DNA of 64,000 bases, taken from the NCBI GenBank assembly GCA_024693715.1, contig JAILKS010000025.1, forward strand, positions 62,001 to 126,000, written 5' to 3'. Shown here piece by piece: positions 50,014-60,045 of this stretch. Made by a program: the position numbers and the translations under genes. Position 1 is the stretch's first letter, and each line of letters starts with the position of its first letter. The notes under the pieces were generated by a model. That model was not told the origin of the DNA. It was given only the letters and a program-made list of their open reading frames with translations, and did no database searches. Source of the DNA: Treponema sp. (lineage in GTDB: Bacteria; Spirochaetota; Spirochaetia; Treponematales; Treponemataceae).

Positions 50014-50778
50014 TTATGCCTCCTCATCCACATCCGACATTGATTCTATAAACTCTCCGGCAGCCTGAGCTTCTGCATCGTTATGTTGAATAATTGAAAC
50101 CTTTGCAATTGCTTTATCTTTAATTGCTTCAAGCGTTACAATTGTTTCTGTTTTCTTATCAGCATTATCACCCGAAATTTTACTGTTCAACAGTTTATGA
50201 TAAGTCAATAATGCCTGTCTGGCAGAAGCTCTTGTTTCAATGTCATAATGAGCCTTTCCATTTTTATCATAACTGAAACCTGAAACCATCTTTCTCTGAG
50301 AAGCCGATAATTCTTTAATCTGTTTATCATCAATAACATCAAAACTGACGTTCTTATCTTCAAGTTCAATCGTGTTGTCTTTCTTAAAAGAAGTTCTATC
50401 ACAAGTCAAAACTTCTTTACAGAATTTAATATCTTCACGGAAAATATCTTCAATTTCCTGCAAAGAATTTGAGTTTAATATTTCTTCAACACGTTTTCTT
50501 ACATGCGGCTGATGTATAACCCATGAACCCCAACTCTTAAAACTTGCACCAACGGCAGCACCAGAACGATTAATCTTTCCACAAGTTTTTGACATTGGAC
50601 TTGTATAAAATAAAATGAACAATCTTTCTCTTTGAGAAAATTCTTCTCCAAAACCGCTGAGAAGTTTTTCAAGCTTTTCATCACCTTCTTTGCCTTCTGG
50701 CAATCTGAGTATATCTTTAATTTTTTCAGTAGTTGGTAAATCACCTGGTTTTGGCATTTTCATTCTCCGGTTCTTCAC
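50014..50778 (-). CDS. Terminase small subunit
   Basis: FSQRERLFILFYTSPMSKTCGKINRSGAAVGASFKSWGSWVIHQPHVRKRVEEIL. Confidence 0.7.
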   Translation of the reverse strand: MKNRRMKMPKPGDLPTTEKIKDILRLPEGKEGDEKLEKLLSGFGEEFSQRERLFILFYTSPMSKTCGKINRSGAAVGASFKSWGSWVIHQPHVRKRVEEILNSNSLQEIEDIFREDIKFCKEVLTCDRTSFKKDNTIELEDKNVSFDVIDDKQIKELSASQRKMVSGFSYDKNGKAHYDIETRASARQALLTYHKLLNSKISGDNADKKTETIVTLEAIKDKAIAKVSIIQHNDAEAQAAGEFIESMSDVDEEA

Positions 50779-50917
50779 ATTTATGAATCAGATAACCGTA
50801 AGTCTTACGGCCATTCTCCGTAACAAAAGGAACTAACTCAGGTTCACATACAACACATTTTCCAGGAGCTGTAGCAATAAACCTGATTTCTTTTCCACAT
50901 TTTTCACATTTCTGCAT
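50741..50917 (-). CDS. Small zinc-ribbon protein
   Basis: MQKCEKCGKEIRFIATAPGKCVVCEPELVPFV..., 58 aa, overlaps start of terminase small subunit. Confidence 0.6.
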   Translation of the reverse strand: MQKCEKCGKEIRFIATAPGKCVVCEPELVPFVTENGRKTYGYLIHKCEEPENENAKTR

Positions 50918-51209
50918 TGTTTTTTCCTAACCTTAATTTAAGGTTTTGACCATTTATACTCATGCAGTAATTAAGTCTTTTTACTTCACCTAAAATCATG
51001 TCAAATTCAATGCTGCCAAAAAAATTATCAATACTGCATAAATTCATTAACTGTTTATCAAAATCATTATTATCACAATCAGACTTTTCTAATCTTGAAT
51101 TAACAGTCAATGAAACTACGGCAGATTTCTCAATTCCAAATTTGAGATGCCCTGTAAAACATTCTTTTTTGAATTTATCAACTTCTGAATTAATATCAGC
51201 AAACAGCAT
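50904..51209 (-). CDS. Hypothetical protein
   Basis: 101 aa ORF preceded by promoter-like TTGCAA... Confidence 0.4.
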   Translation of the reverse strand: MLFADINSEVDKFKKECFTGHLKFGIEKSAVVSLTVNSRLEKSDCDNNDFDKQLMNLCSIDNFFGSIEFDMILGEVKRLNYCMSINGQNLKLRLGKNNAEM

Positions 51210-51394
51210 TTATCCCACCTGTTTATAGCCATTATACTTTATTCTTACACAAAAGTATAGTTGCAAGTTTTTTTCTTACTTACAAACCCAAAAAAAGCCT
51301 TAAAAATGGCTCTAGGATTGCAAATTTAAGGCTTTTTAACGTTAAATAATGAAATATCATTACAAAAGCCTTTTTAACGTCTTATTTTAAATAT

Positions 51395-51832
51395 TTAACT
51401 TTCCCGAAATTCATATTCCGGAAACAAATACTTAAATAATTTACGTTTAATTATGTAAGTTGGATTCTTTTTAGTTATAGAACTTTTTGTATCTTCACAG
51501 ATCAGTTTTCCATCTTGTTCATAAACAAAATCAGCCTGATAAAACACGGCTCTTTCACCTTTTGTTTTTGGCACAATCTGAAATCTTTTCTGCCGTTCAA
51601 GATTTTTTATTACTCCATCTTTTTCAAGTAATTTAAGTTCTAGCCATCTTAATGATTCTTTTTTTGAATCAAACCTGATGTTATCAACTATAGTTTTTTC
51701 ATTGTTATATTTTGACTTTGATACTCTTTCTGAACAACGGCTGCACATACCTGGAACAATACTTCCACGTTTACTACAAAATGAGTAACCAAAAGCTTCT
51801 CCCTGAAAAAATTTACAGTTTACTTTTCCCAT
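51395..51832 (-). CDS. DUF1064-like phage nuclease
   Basis: KYNNEKTIVDNIRFDSKKESLRWLELKLLEKDGVIKNLERQKRFQIVP...YQADFVYEQDGKLICEDTKS. Confidence 0.85.
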   Translation of the reverse strand: MGKVNCKFFQGEAFGYSFCSKRGSIVPGMCSRCSERVSKSKYNNEKTIVDNIRFDSKKESLRWLELKLLEKDGVIKNLERQKRFQIVPKTKGERAVFYQADFVYEQDGKLICEDTKSSITKKNPTYIIKRKLFKYLFPEYEFRES

Positions 51833-51901
51833 CAGAACAACCTACATAAAGCCGGAAGTGTATTAGGATTCTTGATACACTTTCCGGCCACATTAATTTT
51901 T

Positions 51902-52270
51902 TCACTCTGTCTTTTTCTTAGACAAAGCATTTGAGATTATAGGAATAAGAATTCCAATAATCAAAGAAATAACAGATGCAATTGCTGAAATGAGTTTTGA
52001 GAAACTATCCTCTGACATTTCTGCAAAAGCAGCAGCAAATCCGCTGATTACCATACAGATAATACTTGCAATAAGTATACCGTCTTTCTTTTCTGATTTT
52101 TTGTAAGTAACAATAATAAGACCACCAAAACCAAAAGCAGTAAGAGCAATAGCCGGTAAATCATTACCAACATCTGTAAAAGCACCAAGCACAAGACCGC
52201 CAATCAAAGCAACAATAGCAATGATTGTGAAAATTGTTTTTTTGCTCATCTTTTCTACCTCCCTTTTCAA
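51902..52270 (-). CDS. Small multi-pass membrane protein
   Basis: Hydrophobic segments IFTIIAIVALIGGLVLGAF, AIALTAFGFGGLIIVTY, ILIASIICMVISGFAAAFA. Confidence 0.55.
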   Translation of the reverse strand: MKREVEKMSKKTIFTIIAIVALIGGLVLGAFTDVGNDLPAIALTAFGFGGLIIVTYKKSEKKDGILIASIICMVISGFAAAFAEMSEDSFSKLISAIASVISLIIGILIPIISNALSKKKTE

Positions 52271-52345
52271 AGTTTATATTTCATCCGGTTTTATTGTGAT
52301 TAAGGTAACTTCCGTTACACGCTGCATGTAGCAGACTTTTCACCA

Positions 52346-52810
52346 CTAAAAACCGGCAAAATCCTGAAATGGTATATCAGAACCATCACCACTAAACTCT
52401 GGTTGATTATTTACTGTATTGTTAGTAGGTTCAAAATGTGGAACTCCACCAGAATTACTGTTTTCATCTGACTTTCCACCAAGCAACCGAACATTCTCAG
52501 AAACAATCGTTATACGGCTTTGTTTCTGACCGTCTTTTTCCCATCTGTCCTGTTTAAGATAACCTTCTACACAAATCTGTTTTCCTTTTGTGAGATAAGG
52601 TTTCAGATTTTCTGCTGTCTTTCCCCAAATTGTTACGTCAAAATAATAGACTTCATCAACCCATTGATCTCCACTTTTTCTTGAACGATTTACAGCAATG
52701 CTTACATTTGCTCTTGCCTGACCGTTTGGAGCATAACCAAAAGAACGTTCATCTGAACCTAAATCTCTTGTAAGACGGCCGATAAGTATTACATGATTTA
52801 CATCTGTCAT
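52346..52810 (-). CDS. ssb: Single-stranded DNA-binding protein
   Basis: NHVILIGRLTRDLG...FDVTIWGKTAENLKPYLTKGKQICVEGYLKQ...DIPFQDF. Confidence 0.95.
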   Translation of the reverse strand: MTDVNHVILIGRLTRDLGSDERSFGYAPNGQARANVSIAVNRSRKSGDQWVDEVYYFDVTIWGKTAENLKPYLTKGKQICVEGYLKQDRWEKDGQKQSRITIVSENVRLLGGKSDENSNSGGVPHFEPTNNTVNNQPEFSGDGSDIPFQDFAGF

Positions 52811-52839
52811 AATTTATATTTCCTCCTGTAAATTAATTC

Positions 52840-53676
52840 CTATTTATTTTTTCTGAAATCATCAGCAATAATATTTATGACTTTTGAATCCTGTCTTAAA
52901 CGACTGATAACGTCTTTATTCATGTAATTCTCAAAACAATTTTCACAACCATCAGGACAATTACAGTTTCTTCTTAAATGGCCGTTACTCATAAGCATTG
53001 TAGGTAATCCTCTTACATGACGTTTATCAATGATGTAACTCAGCCAATCTTTTTCTGCATTACTGCCGTTAGTTCTTCCTACTTCATCAATTGCAAGAAA
53101 CGGAATGGATGCAAGTTCCTTTACAATTTCCAATTCTGTTTTTTCAGCTTTCATAGTGTAAGATTGGCGGATCATTGTTGAAATTTCATACATAGTGTAA
53201 ATCTTGCCTTTTAATTCTTTTGCAAGAATTGAACCAAGCATTGTTTTTCCGGTTCCATTACTTCCAAGTAGAATTATTTTTTTTAATTTGAAATTCAGCA
53301 TTTCTTTTATAGCATCCAAAGCTTCTTTCTGGCTTTCAGTTATTGCTTTATAATCATTAATCGTTTTTTCATAAAACTCTGGTTCAATATTGCATGTATT
53401 ATAAAATTCAATTTGTCTTTCACGTTCTTTTGCTAATTCCATTTTTTCATGGAGTTTTTGTTTTTCAGCAGCACATTCAGGACATGCATCATAAATCCAT
53501 TTAGAACCATCATCATAAAATTCTGTTTTCACTACATAAGGTTTATGATTTTCATTTTTTGAACATTTAACTTCCTGTTCTGTTGTTTTTATAATATTTT
53601 TAGGCTTTAGAAAATTAAACTGTGGCAATCCTTTGTGTATTTCTGGCATTTTATTCATTCTCCTAGAACCATCCAT
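52840..53676 (-). CDS. DnaC-like helicase loader ATPase
   Basis: KIILLGSNGTGKTMLGSILAKEL; IPFLAIDEVGRT. Confidence 0.9.
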   Translation of the reverse strand: MDGSRRMNKMPEIHKGLPQFNFLKPKNIIKTTEQEVKCSKNENHKPYVVKTEFYDDGSKWIYDACPECAAEKQKLHEKMELAKERERQIEFYNTCNIEPEFYEKTINDYKAITESQKEALDAIKEMLNFKLKKIILLGSNGTGKTMLGSILAKELKGKIYTMYEISTMIRQSYTMKAEKTELEIVKELASIPFLAIDEVGRTNGSNAEKDWLSYIIDKRHVRGLPTMLMSNGHLRRNCNCPDGCENCFENYMNKDVISRLRQDSKVINIIADDFRKNK

Positions 53677-54382
53677 CTTGATCGTTTAAGTCTTTTTTGA
53701 CTTTTGGATTATTGTTTTGGTGGCAATTATTTTGAAAATTAGGTTGCTTTTTTAATTGATTTTCATAAGCAGTAATTCCCCAATTTTGCAAAGCAGCCCT
53801 ATCACTTGCATATTTATAACCTTTCATTTCTTTACGTTCTGAAAAATACTGAATGAAAGCATCCGTTTTTTCTTTGCCATATTTTGAAATGAATTTGTCA
53901 TATTCTTTTTGAGAAAGTAATACATTTTGAAATTCACCAAACTTTAATTTTGGTTCTTGTATTTTTTGTCTTTTTGTTTTTTCAGGTATATTTATATTAT
54001 TAATACTTGTATTATTAACTCTTGTATTATTATCTTTGACAGAATTATCAACCGTGCCATTGACAGAATTATCAACCGTGCCATTGACAGAACTATCAAC
54101 CACATTAATATAAATACGTCTTTCTTTAATTATTTGACCATCTTTTATATATTCACATTTAATTAAAGAAAGTTTTTCAAGATGGGAAATGTATCTACTG
54201 ATTGTACATGAATCTACATCATATAATTTTGCTAAATAATCATTTGTAGCAAAACAATAACCTTTCAAATTACTTAAAGCTGTAATTTCTGCAAATACAA
54301 TCTTTTCAATAGGTTTTAAATTTTTATTGTATCTAACTTCTGGTGTTAAAATTGCAAAATAACTAGGTAATTGTTCATTCAT
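53663..54382 (-). CDS. Replication initiator-like helix-turn-helix protein
   Basis: Winged-helix-like YFAILTPEVRYNKNLKPIEKIVFAEITALSN...GYCFATNDYLAKLYDVDSCTISRYISHLEK. Confidence 0.7.
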   Translation of the reverse strand: MNEQLPSYFAILTPEVRYNKNLKPIEKIVFAEITALSNLKGYCFATNDYLAKLYDVDSCTISRYISHLEKLSLIKCEYIKDGQIIKERRIYINVVDSSVNGTVDNSVNGTVDNSVKDNNTRVNNTSINNINIPEKTKRQKIQEPKLKFGEFQNVLLSQKEYDKFISKYGKEKTDAFIQYFSERKEMKGYKYASDRAALQNWGITAYENQLKKQPNFQNNCHQNNNPKVKKDLNDQDGWF

Positions 54383-54388
54383 TTTTTA

Positions 54389-54781
54389 TTACTCCTGACA
54401 ATATTTATTCCACAATGTAGGCAAACAATACTGAACAATTTTTTCAAAATCCCCATCGTTTTTTGGAATAATATTTTTTATTAAATTATTTCTTAAATCT
54501 ATAAAACATAGCATATCCTCTTTGGCTGTCATAAAATCTATGATCCAATCTTTTGAATATGGAATGTGCGAACAATTATTTAAATCTTTAGAAAAGAAGT
54601 CTGGTATTTTTTCAGGAATAAACATACCTACAGAATGAAATTTTTGATGTAATAATGTTGGAACTAAAACAAGATTTACAATTTCATTATTTTCTCTGTT
54701 CATATCAATATGATGAACCTGATATTTTTTTGAATCAAAAAATAAACCTAACTGTTTTTGATATTCTATAACATAATTCAT
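54389..54781 (-). CDS. HNH-like nuclease
   Basis: YQVHHIDMNRENNEIVNLVLVPTLLHQKFHS. Confidence 0.6.
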   Translation of the reverse strand: MNYVIEYQKQLGLFFDSKKYQVHHIDMNRENNEIVNLVLVPTLLHQKFHSVGMFIPEKIPDFFSKDLNNCSHIPYSKDWIIDFMTAKEDMLCFIDLRNNLIKNIIPKNDGDFEKIVQYCLPTLWNKYCQE

Positions 54782-54810
54782 ATATAATTAATTTTCCTCC
54801 CAAAAAAAAT

Positions 54811-54897
54811 GACCGCCTATGCCTGTTACTTCATAGACGGCCACAAGTTTTTGTTGCCAAAAACCCTTAATAAATGTAACAGGAACTTTATTAAAGG
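54811..54897 (-). ncRNA. Leader RNA: hairpin plus terminator hairpin with complementary loops
   Basis: CCTTAATAAA/TTTATTaAAGG hairpin (54865-54897) with GTAACAGG in loop; terminator stem GACCGCCTATG/CATAGACGGCC with CCTGTTAC in loop; U-run then GGGAGG RBS. Confidence 0.65.
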
Positions 54898-54905
54898 CTC
54901 TTTAT

Positions 54906-54954
54906 AAACGTTTAATTAACCGTTTTTATTACACAAACGCTAAATATACCGTTT
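54906..54954. promoter_or_regulatory. Two AAACG-N10-CGTTT operator-like palindromes
   Basis: AAACGTTTAATTAACCGTTT (54906-54925) and AAACGCTAAATATACCGTTT (54935-54954), downstream of a minus-strand TTGACA box. Confidence 0.6.
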
Positions 54955-55054
54955 ATATAATAAAAAAATACAGCCGTTTACTGATTATGTCAAGAACTAT
55001 TTTTTTTATTTCATAAAAAATCTCCTGATTTTGTTATAATTTTGTTATAATTTG

Positions 55055-55327
55055 TTATCGCCATCTGTTTCGCATACCTTTTTTTCCGGCTCTGCTACGC
55101 TTTTCCCTGAGTTCTTCCTGTTTAATACGTTCATTTTCTTGAATTTCTTCTGCATCAATAACCCTTTTTATATCATAAAAAAGATTATATGTTTTCTTAG
55201 GAAGTTTTCTAGGTAATATACCTAAATGTGCATATTCTGATAAAGCTTTCATAAGTTTCTTGAATTGCCAGGAACTGAGATCATCTAAAATATTCCAATA
55301 AGTAATATAAAAACTAAATTTATCCAT
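55055..55327 (-). CDS. DUF6291-like phage protein
   Basis: MDKFSFYITYWNILDDLSSWQFKKLMKALSEYA...RSRAGKKGMRNRWR. Confidence 0.6.
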   Translation of the reverse strand: MDKFSFYITYWNILDDLSSWQFKKLMKALSEYAHLGILPRKLPKKTYNLFYDIKRVIDAEEIQENERIKQEELREKRSRAGKKGMRNRWR

Positions 55328-55437
55328 CGTTTTCCCCTTCCTTAATAATTTTGATTTCTTTATTTTCAAGATTAAGAATGTATTCTTCAATCTTGTACCA
55401 ATCTATATCATCAACCATGAAAACATTTTTATCCCCC

Positions 55438-55671
55438 TTACCAATTTATAACTTCTTCTGGCTTTTCTTCCGGAGGCACAATTTCACCATACGCAAGAAA
55501 AATAGTACCATTTTCATTATGAGCTAATTTTTCACACGGATAATCAAATTGCACATCCTGAATCCATACTGTCAAATGTTTACTTTTAGGTTGATAAACC
55601 CAAGTTGCACCACTATAGACAACAAGAGATTCTTCATCTGTATCTTTTTCAAAAATCTCTAAAACCGGCAT
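55438..55671 (-). CDS. Hypothetical protein
   Basis: 77 aa ORF. Confidence 0.4.
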   Translation of the reverse strand: MPVLEIFEKDTDEESLVVYSGATWVYQPKSKHLTVWIQDVQFDYPCEKLAHNENGTIFLAYGEIVPPEEKPEEVINW

Positions 55672-55673
55672 AT

Positions 55674-56552
55674 TTATTCCCCCTGAGCAGCCAAAGTCAT
55701 TGCTGCCAAATCATCCATATCTTCAAGAGCATTATCCATATCAGCCATATCAATAATTCCTATGCTGTTATTCTTCTGAACAAGCTCATTACATTTTCTA
55801 TAGGCCATTTCTACCCTTCCCCTAAGATGTGGATATTTTTCCAAGAATTCATCCCAGGTTTTACATTGCTGATGAAAAAAGTTATGTTCATCAGGTGTAA
55901 GGGCCATAATATTCCAAGCCTTTTCAATTGCAGCCGGACAAGCACCACGGCTAACAATATGATGAAAATGAACCGGAGTTCTGCCGGATGCTTCTGAATA
56001 AACAAGATATTCTCTCATTTCTGAGATCGTTCTATCATCGTTTATATCGTGTTCCTGTTTTCCTCTCCATATTTCCCATTCATACAGCACACTTCTAACT
56101 GTTGCCTGTAAGTCATCAGGAAGTCTGCACATTGTTGCAAGATGATACATAAGACCATCAATAAAATGGGATCCGGCAAGTGTATTAGCTTCTGAAATAT
56201 GTATACTTCTTAGTTCACCGGTGTATCTATTTGGAATCTTATCAGCATACAATTCAAGTAAATCCAGATACAAAGAATATTTTTCTTCTTCTGTTGGAAG
56301 TCTATGATCTTTTTCATCAGATTGAAAAATAACTGTTACAAGTTTCCAAACAGCCCTTAATTGTTTGAATGTTCTATGCTGAAAAGCAGCATCAAGTTCA
56401 CATTCAAGAAGTATTTCCTGTTGAGTTCTTTTTTCACGTTCTGATTTTGACTTGAACATTTTCTGCAATGTTATCAAGTCTTTATCATCAGTTACTTTGA
56501 GAACTACTTTATCATTTACTAATACACCATGAAAAAAGCTGCAGATTTTCAT
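55674..56552 (-). CDS. HNH-like recombination-associated phage protein
   Basis: VHFHHIVSRGACPAAIEKAWNIMALTPDEHNFFHQQC. Confidence 0.6.
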   Translation of the reverse strand: MKICSFFHGVLVNDKVVLKVTDDKDLITLQKMFKSKSEREKRTQQEILLECELDAAFQHRTFKQLRAVWKLVTVIFQSDEKDHRLPTEEEKYSLYLDLLELYADKIPNRYTGELRSIHISEANTLAGSHFIDGLMYHLATMCRLPDDLQATVRSVLYEWEIWRGKQEHDINDDRTISEMREYLVYSEASGRTPVHFHHIVSRGACPAAIEKAWNIMALTPDEHNFFHQQCKTWDEFLEKYPHLRGRVEMAYRKCNELVQKNNSIGIIDMADMDNALEDMDDLAAMTLAAQGE

Positions 56553-56564
56553 TGTACATACCTT

Positions 56565-57260
56565 TTAATCAAAATAATGATGAAGTTCTTCTTCACAATC
56601 ATCTGCATCAAAATCAAGTTCAATTGGCAATTCATTAAGTATACATTTAAGAATCAAACATTCAAAAGAATCATACTTTTTCAATGTTGAAATACCATCT
56701 GTAGAATATTTAGTTTCATTGTCATAAAAAACTCTGAATATTTTCCACGGATTAGTATTATATCTACTAAATGTAATAGCCAATTTTTCACCGTCATTAT
56801 CTGGTTGAAAATCAAACTTTTTATAGTAAAAACCTCCACTATGTTCTTCATTGCTTTCGACAACTTCATAAGAATATTCTGTTTCATCATCACAACATAT
56901 TTCTTTGAACTTTTTTACAATGTCTGAAAACTTTACTGCATGATCTGTAATAAGTAACATATCTCGAATTTTTGTCTGAACTTTGACAGCTAAATCTTCT
57001 TTTAGTTCATTTTCTGTAATATTCTTGATTGTCTCTGCAATTAATGTGTTATATGAATTTAGTTTTACACTTTCAGCAATATTTCCCACTTGTTTTTTTA
57101 TTTCATCAGAAATAGCTCGTGAAAATTCCCAATTAAAAGCTGAATCGACTGCATCTTTGATTACTGATTCAATCTTTTTCTGGATAGCGTTTTCGATAAC
57201 ATGATTTTCTTCAAGTTCGTGAATCTTATCTTGAATTATTTTATTAACATTTAAGTCCAT
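56565..57260 (-). CDS. Hypothetical protein
   Basis: 231 aa helical ORF in recombination cluster. Confidence 0.4.
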   Translation of the reverse strand: MDLNVNKIIQDKIHELEENHVIENAIQKKIESVIKDAVDSAFNWEFSRAISDEIKKQVGNIAESVKLNSYNTLIAETIKNITENELKEDLAVKVQTKIRDMLLITDHAVKFSDIVKKFKEICCDDETEYSYEVVESNEEHSGGFYYKKFDFQPDNDGEKLAITFSRYNTNPWKIFRVFYDNETKYSTDGISTLKKYDSFECLILKCILNELPIELDFDADDCEEELHHYFD

Positions 57261-57269
57261 ACATTCCCC

Positions 57270-58232
57270 CTAAAAAATGTCATTTACATTCTGTGGTGTT
57301 GCTTCAAAAGCAGCATCAGCAGCGGCCATTTCTTCATCTGTCATACCGTTCATTTCATCAAAAGAAGGCTGCTGTGGTTCTGCTTTTGGCTGTTCCTTTG
57401 TTTCAGTTTTTGGAGCTTCTTCAATAGCCGGTGTTTCGTTTACAGTTTCTGCCTGAACATCTGTAACTGTATATTCAACATCGTCTGTAAAATCCTTAAT
57501 ATCCTCTCTTTCTTCACGGATAACAGCATCCATTGCTTCAATTGAGATAGGACAAAGTTTAAGGGCCTGAATAACTACAGTTTTCAAAGCCATTGCATCA
57601 AAATTCTTGTTCCAGATGTTATTTGGATCTTTTGAATCATAAGCCTTTGAAAACTTATTACGGTGATTTTCAACATCCTTCTTTGACATTACCTTAAACT
57701 GAGAACCACCATTACAAAGTTCAACAAGACAATAATAACCAATTATGGCTCCTCTTTCTTTCATAATGTCAATTTTATGAGAAAGAGTTCTTCCCATGCC
57801 AAGCTGAACTTCAAAAATATCATTTTCATGGATAGGTTCAGCAGCAATTGTTTTAATTGTGTTTGAACGTCTGGCTAAGGCAATTAATCCTTTATATCCC
57901 ATCTGCATGTGGCAAGTCATTTCTTTCTTGCCGTTTACAGTCTCATTATATGGAATTAAATAAGCCTGGCCTAAAGTTCCATTTAATTCCAAACCATAGG
58001 ATGCAGCTTCTCTTAAAGAACGGAAGATAGAATCCTTTGTGCAAATCCTAAGATTAGGCATTTTAGGATTTGTAATTGCCAACATTGCAGACTGCATAAA
58101 TCTGTCTACATTTACCGTATTTGCCGGTAAAGCCTGTAAGAATGATTCTTTTCTGTCTTTTAACCATTCTCCAAGAGTTCCTTTTTTTTCAGTTGTAGCA
58201 ACTTCATTAGCATTAGAACCGTTTGTTTTCAT
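57270..58232 (-). CDS. recT: RecT family recombinase
   Basis: CTKDSIFRSLREAASYGLELNGTLGQAYLIPYN...CHMQMGYKGLIALARRS. Confidence 0.95.
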   Translation of the reverse strand: MKTNGSNANEVATTEKKGTLGEWLKDRKESFLQALPANTVNVDRFMQSAMLAITNPKMPNLRICTKDSIFRSLREAASYGLELNGTLGQAYLIPYNETVNGKKEMTCHMQMGYKGLIALARRSNTIKTIAAEPIHENDIFEVQLGMGRTLSHKIDIMKERGAIIGYYCLVELCNGGSQFKVMSKKDVENHRNKFSKAYDSKDPNNIWNKNFDAMALKTVVIQALKLCPISIEAMDAVIREEREDIKDFTDDVEYTVTDVQAETVNETPAIEEAPKTETKEQPKAEPQQPSFDEMNGMTDEEMAAADAAFEATPQNVNDIF

Positions 58233-58261
58233 AGTTTTTTTCTCCTGTTTAATATCTATGA

Positions 58262-59278
58262 TTAATTTGCAATTTTCTTTTCAGAAATTCGCAAAATCCT
58301 TTTTGATGATTCCTTTTTATAATCATCAAAAAGTCCTGATTTTTTCAAAGCATCTGTATCTATTGAAACCTTTTTCTGCAAATTATAAGAAAGTTTGAAA
58401 CGTTCTCCATTTCCACAAACTTTTTCAGCAGTATTGCTTTCACTATGACTTAATGCAGAAAGTTTAATCAAAATAGAATTTTTCAAAGCACTTTCTCTCT
58501 GTTCCAGATCTTTAATCTGCTGCTGAACATCCATTCTTTCTGCAATTAAATCTTCTGTTTCAGCATCAAGCTCTACTTCATCTGCAATGTTCAGATTTGC
58601 TGTATATTCACTTTCAGAATCAAGTCCAATTGGTTCTGGTGGATTATCTGCAAGAACAAAGTTTTCCCAAAAATCCTTTTCAGCAGGAATTAACCTTGTA
58701 TAAATAAAGTCATCATTACGTCTGATAACATAATGTCTTGCAGTTTTTGAATTAAGAAAAAATGCCGTAAGGATAAACCAAGCAAGGCCTGTTACTGCCA
58801 TATAATGCTGAACCTGACAATAATAACTATCAGGAATTTCATCATCACTAAAGCCATCACCTTTGGTAGAAGTTTTAATTTCATATCCACCAAGACCTTC
58901 AACTGTTTCCCCACCTATTGTTACCTGATGATCTGCATGGCATAGTCCATCCAAATTAGCGTTCATAAAAGGAACTTCTAAAGATGTATATATACCAGGA
59001 ACACTTACAATTTCAATCCCAAGTTCTTCACTTGCTTTCTGCATAATAGGTTTTTCAAGAATATGTCCCCACTCTGTAGAAGCATTTCCTTTAAACCCTT
59101 CAACGTTCTTTTTTGAAAGATATACTGTCAAAGGACTTGCATATTTATTAAGCCCCATGATAGCTCCTACATCACTTCCACCAATTCCGGTAGTTCTTAA
59201 TTCAAGCCATTTTTCAGGTTCTTTATCCTGTTCAATTGGTGTAAACTTTGCTTTGATAAATTGAGTACAATCAATCAT
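58262..59278 (-). CDS. YqaJ-like viral exonuclease
   Basis: WLELRTTGIGGSDVGAIMGLNKYASPLTVYLSKK...GGYEIKTSTKGDGF. Confidence 0.93.
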   Translation of the reverse strand: MIDCTQFIKAKFTPIEQDKEPEKWLELRTTGIGGSDVGAIMGLNKYASPLTVYLSKKNVEGFKGNASTEWGHILEKPIMQKASEELGIEIVSVPGIYTSLEVPFMNANLDGLCHADHQVTIGGETVEGLGGYEIKTSTKGDGFSDDEIPDSYYCQVQHYMAVTGLAWFILTAFFLNSKTARHYVIRRNDDFIYTRLIPAEKDFWENFVLADNPPEPIGLDSESEYTANLNIADEVELDAETEDLIAERMDVQQQIKDLEQRESALKNSILIKLSALSHSESNTAEKVCGNGERFKLSYNLQKKVSIDTDALKKSGLFDDYKKESSKRILRISEKKIAN

Positions 59279-59454
59279 AGAACATCTCCTTCTTTGTATT
59301 CACTTCCGGCTTCCTGAATTGACATTTTGTCTATTTTTTCCTGAACATCATCAGCCCTTTTACACCATAAAGCAATCATAAAAGAATCTTTGGCCTTAGA
59401 TGCAGCACGAATAAAATTATCTTTCATGGCCTTTAATTTTGAATATTTAGTCAT
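59275..59454 (-). CDS. Small hypothetical protein
   Basis: Likely start MTKYSKLKAM; overlaps neighbouring start by 4 nt. Confidence 0.4.
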   Translation of the reverse strand: MTKYSKLKAMKDNFIRAASKAKDSFMIALWCKRADDVQEKIDKMSIQEAGSEYKEGDVL

Positions 59455-59467
59455 AATCTTCCCCCTT

Positions 59468-60031
59468 CTATTCTGCTTTTCCACAAGAAAAAGGTTTCAT
59501 TCTTCTCTCAGCTTCTCTACAAGCTCTGTCTATACGTTCTCTTTCTGCCTGAGAAGGTTTATCTATAAGGAAAGCCTTTCTTATTTTTTCAACACACTTA
59601 TCAGTAAGCCTGAGACCTTTATTTGTATTAATGACATACCCTTTTTCTATCCCCAAAGCTGTAGCCAATAATTGATTATCACAAGACATAATATAATTAC
59701 GGCGTTTCAAAAAAGAGATTATGTCATCAACTGATATTTCAAGCCCTAGAGCTACAGTTTCAATAACATGATCCATAGGCTGACTTAAATAATGTTCTGT
59801 TGCTAATGCTGATGCGACTTCAATCCATGTTTCTTTTGTATTAGGAAGTACAAAATTATTCAAATCTGTTTGTTCCACAGGAATTAGACTTGAAAACTGA
59901 ATAATTGCATTAAATACATCAATACAACGTCTGTCATCATCAAATTCATTGCAAATATCATTTATTTCACTCAAAGAAAGTGTGTCTTTGGCTTTTAGTT
60001 CATCAATTTTTTCAAAAATATTTACTAACAT
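59468..60031 (-). CDS. Antirepressor-like protein
   Basis: C-terminal region resembles ORF 14029..14301. Confidence 0.5.
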   Translation of the reverse strand: MLVNIFEKIDELKAKDTLSLSEINDICNEFDDDRRCIDVFNAIIQFSSLIPVEQTDLNNFVLPNTKETWIEVASALATEHYLSQPMDHVIETVALGLEISVDDIISFLKRRNYIMSCDNQLLATALGIEKGYVINTNKGLRLTDKCVEKIRKAFLIDKPSQAERERIDRACREAERRMKPFSCGKAE

Positions 60032-60045
60032 GATTTGTATTCTCC

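Noticed and set aside
51290-51375. GGCTTTTTAACGTTAAA-type hairpins as a regulatory RNA
   Set aside because: They look like ordinary intrinsic terminators at a gene end; no loop complementarity found.
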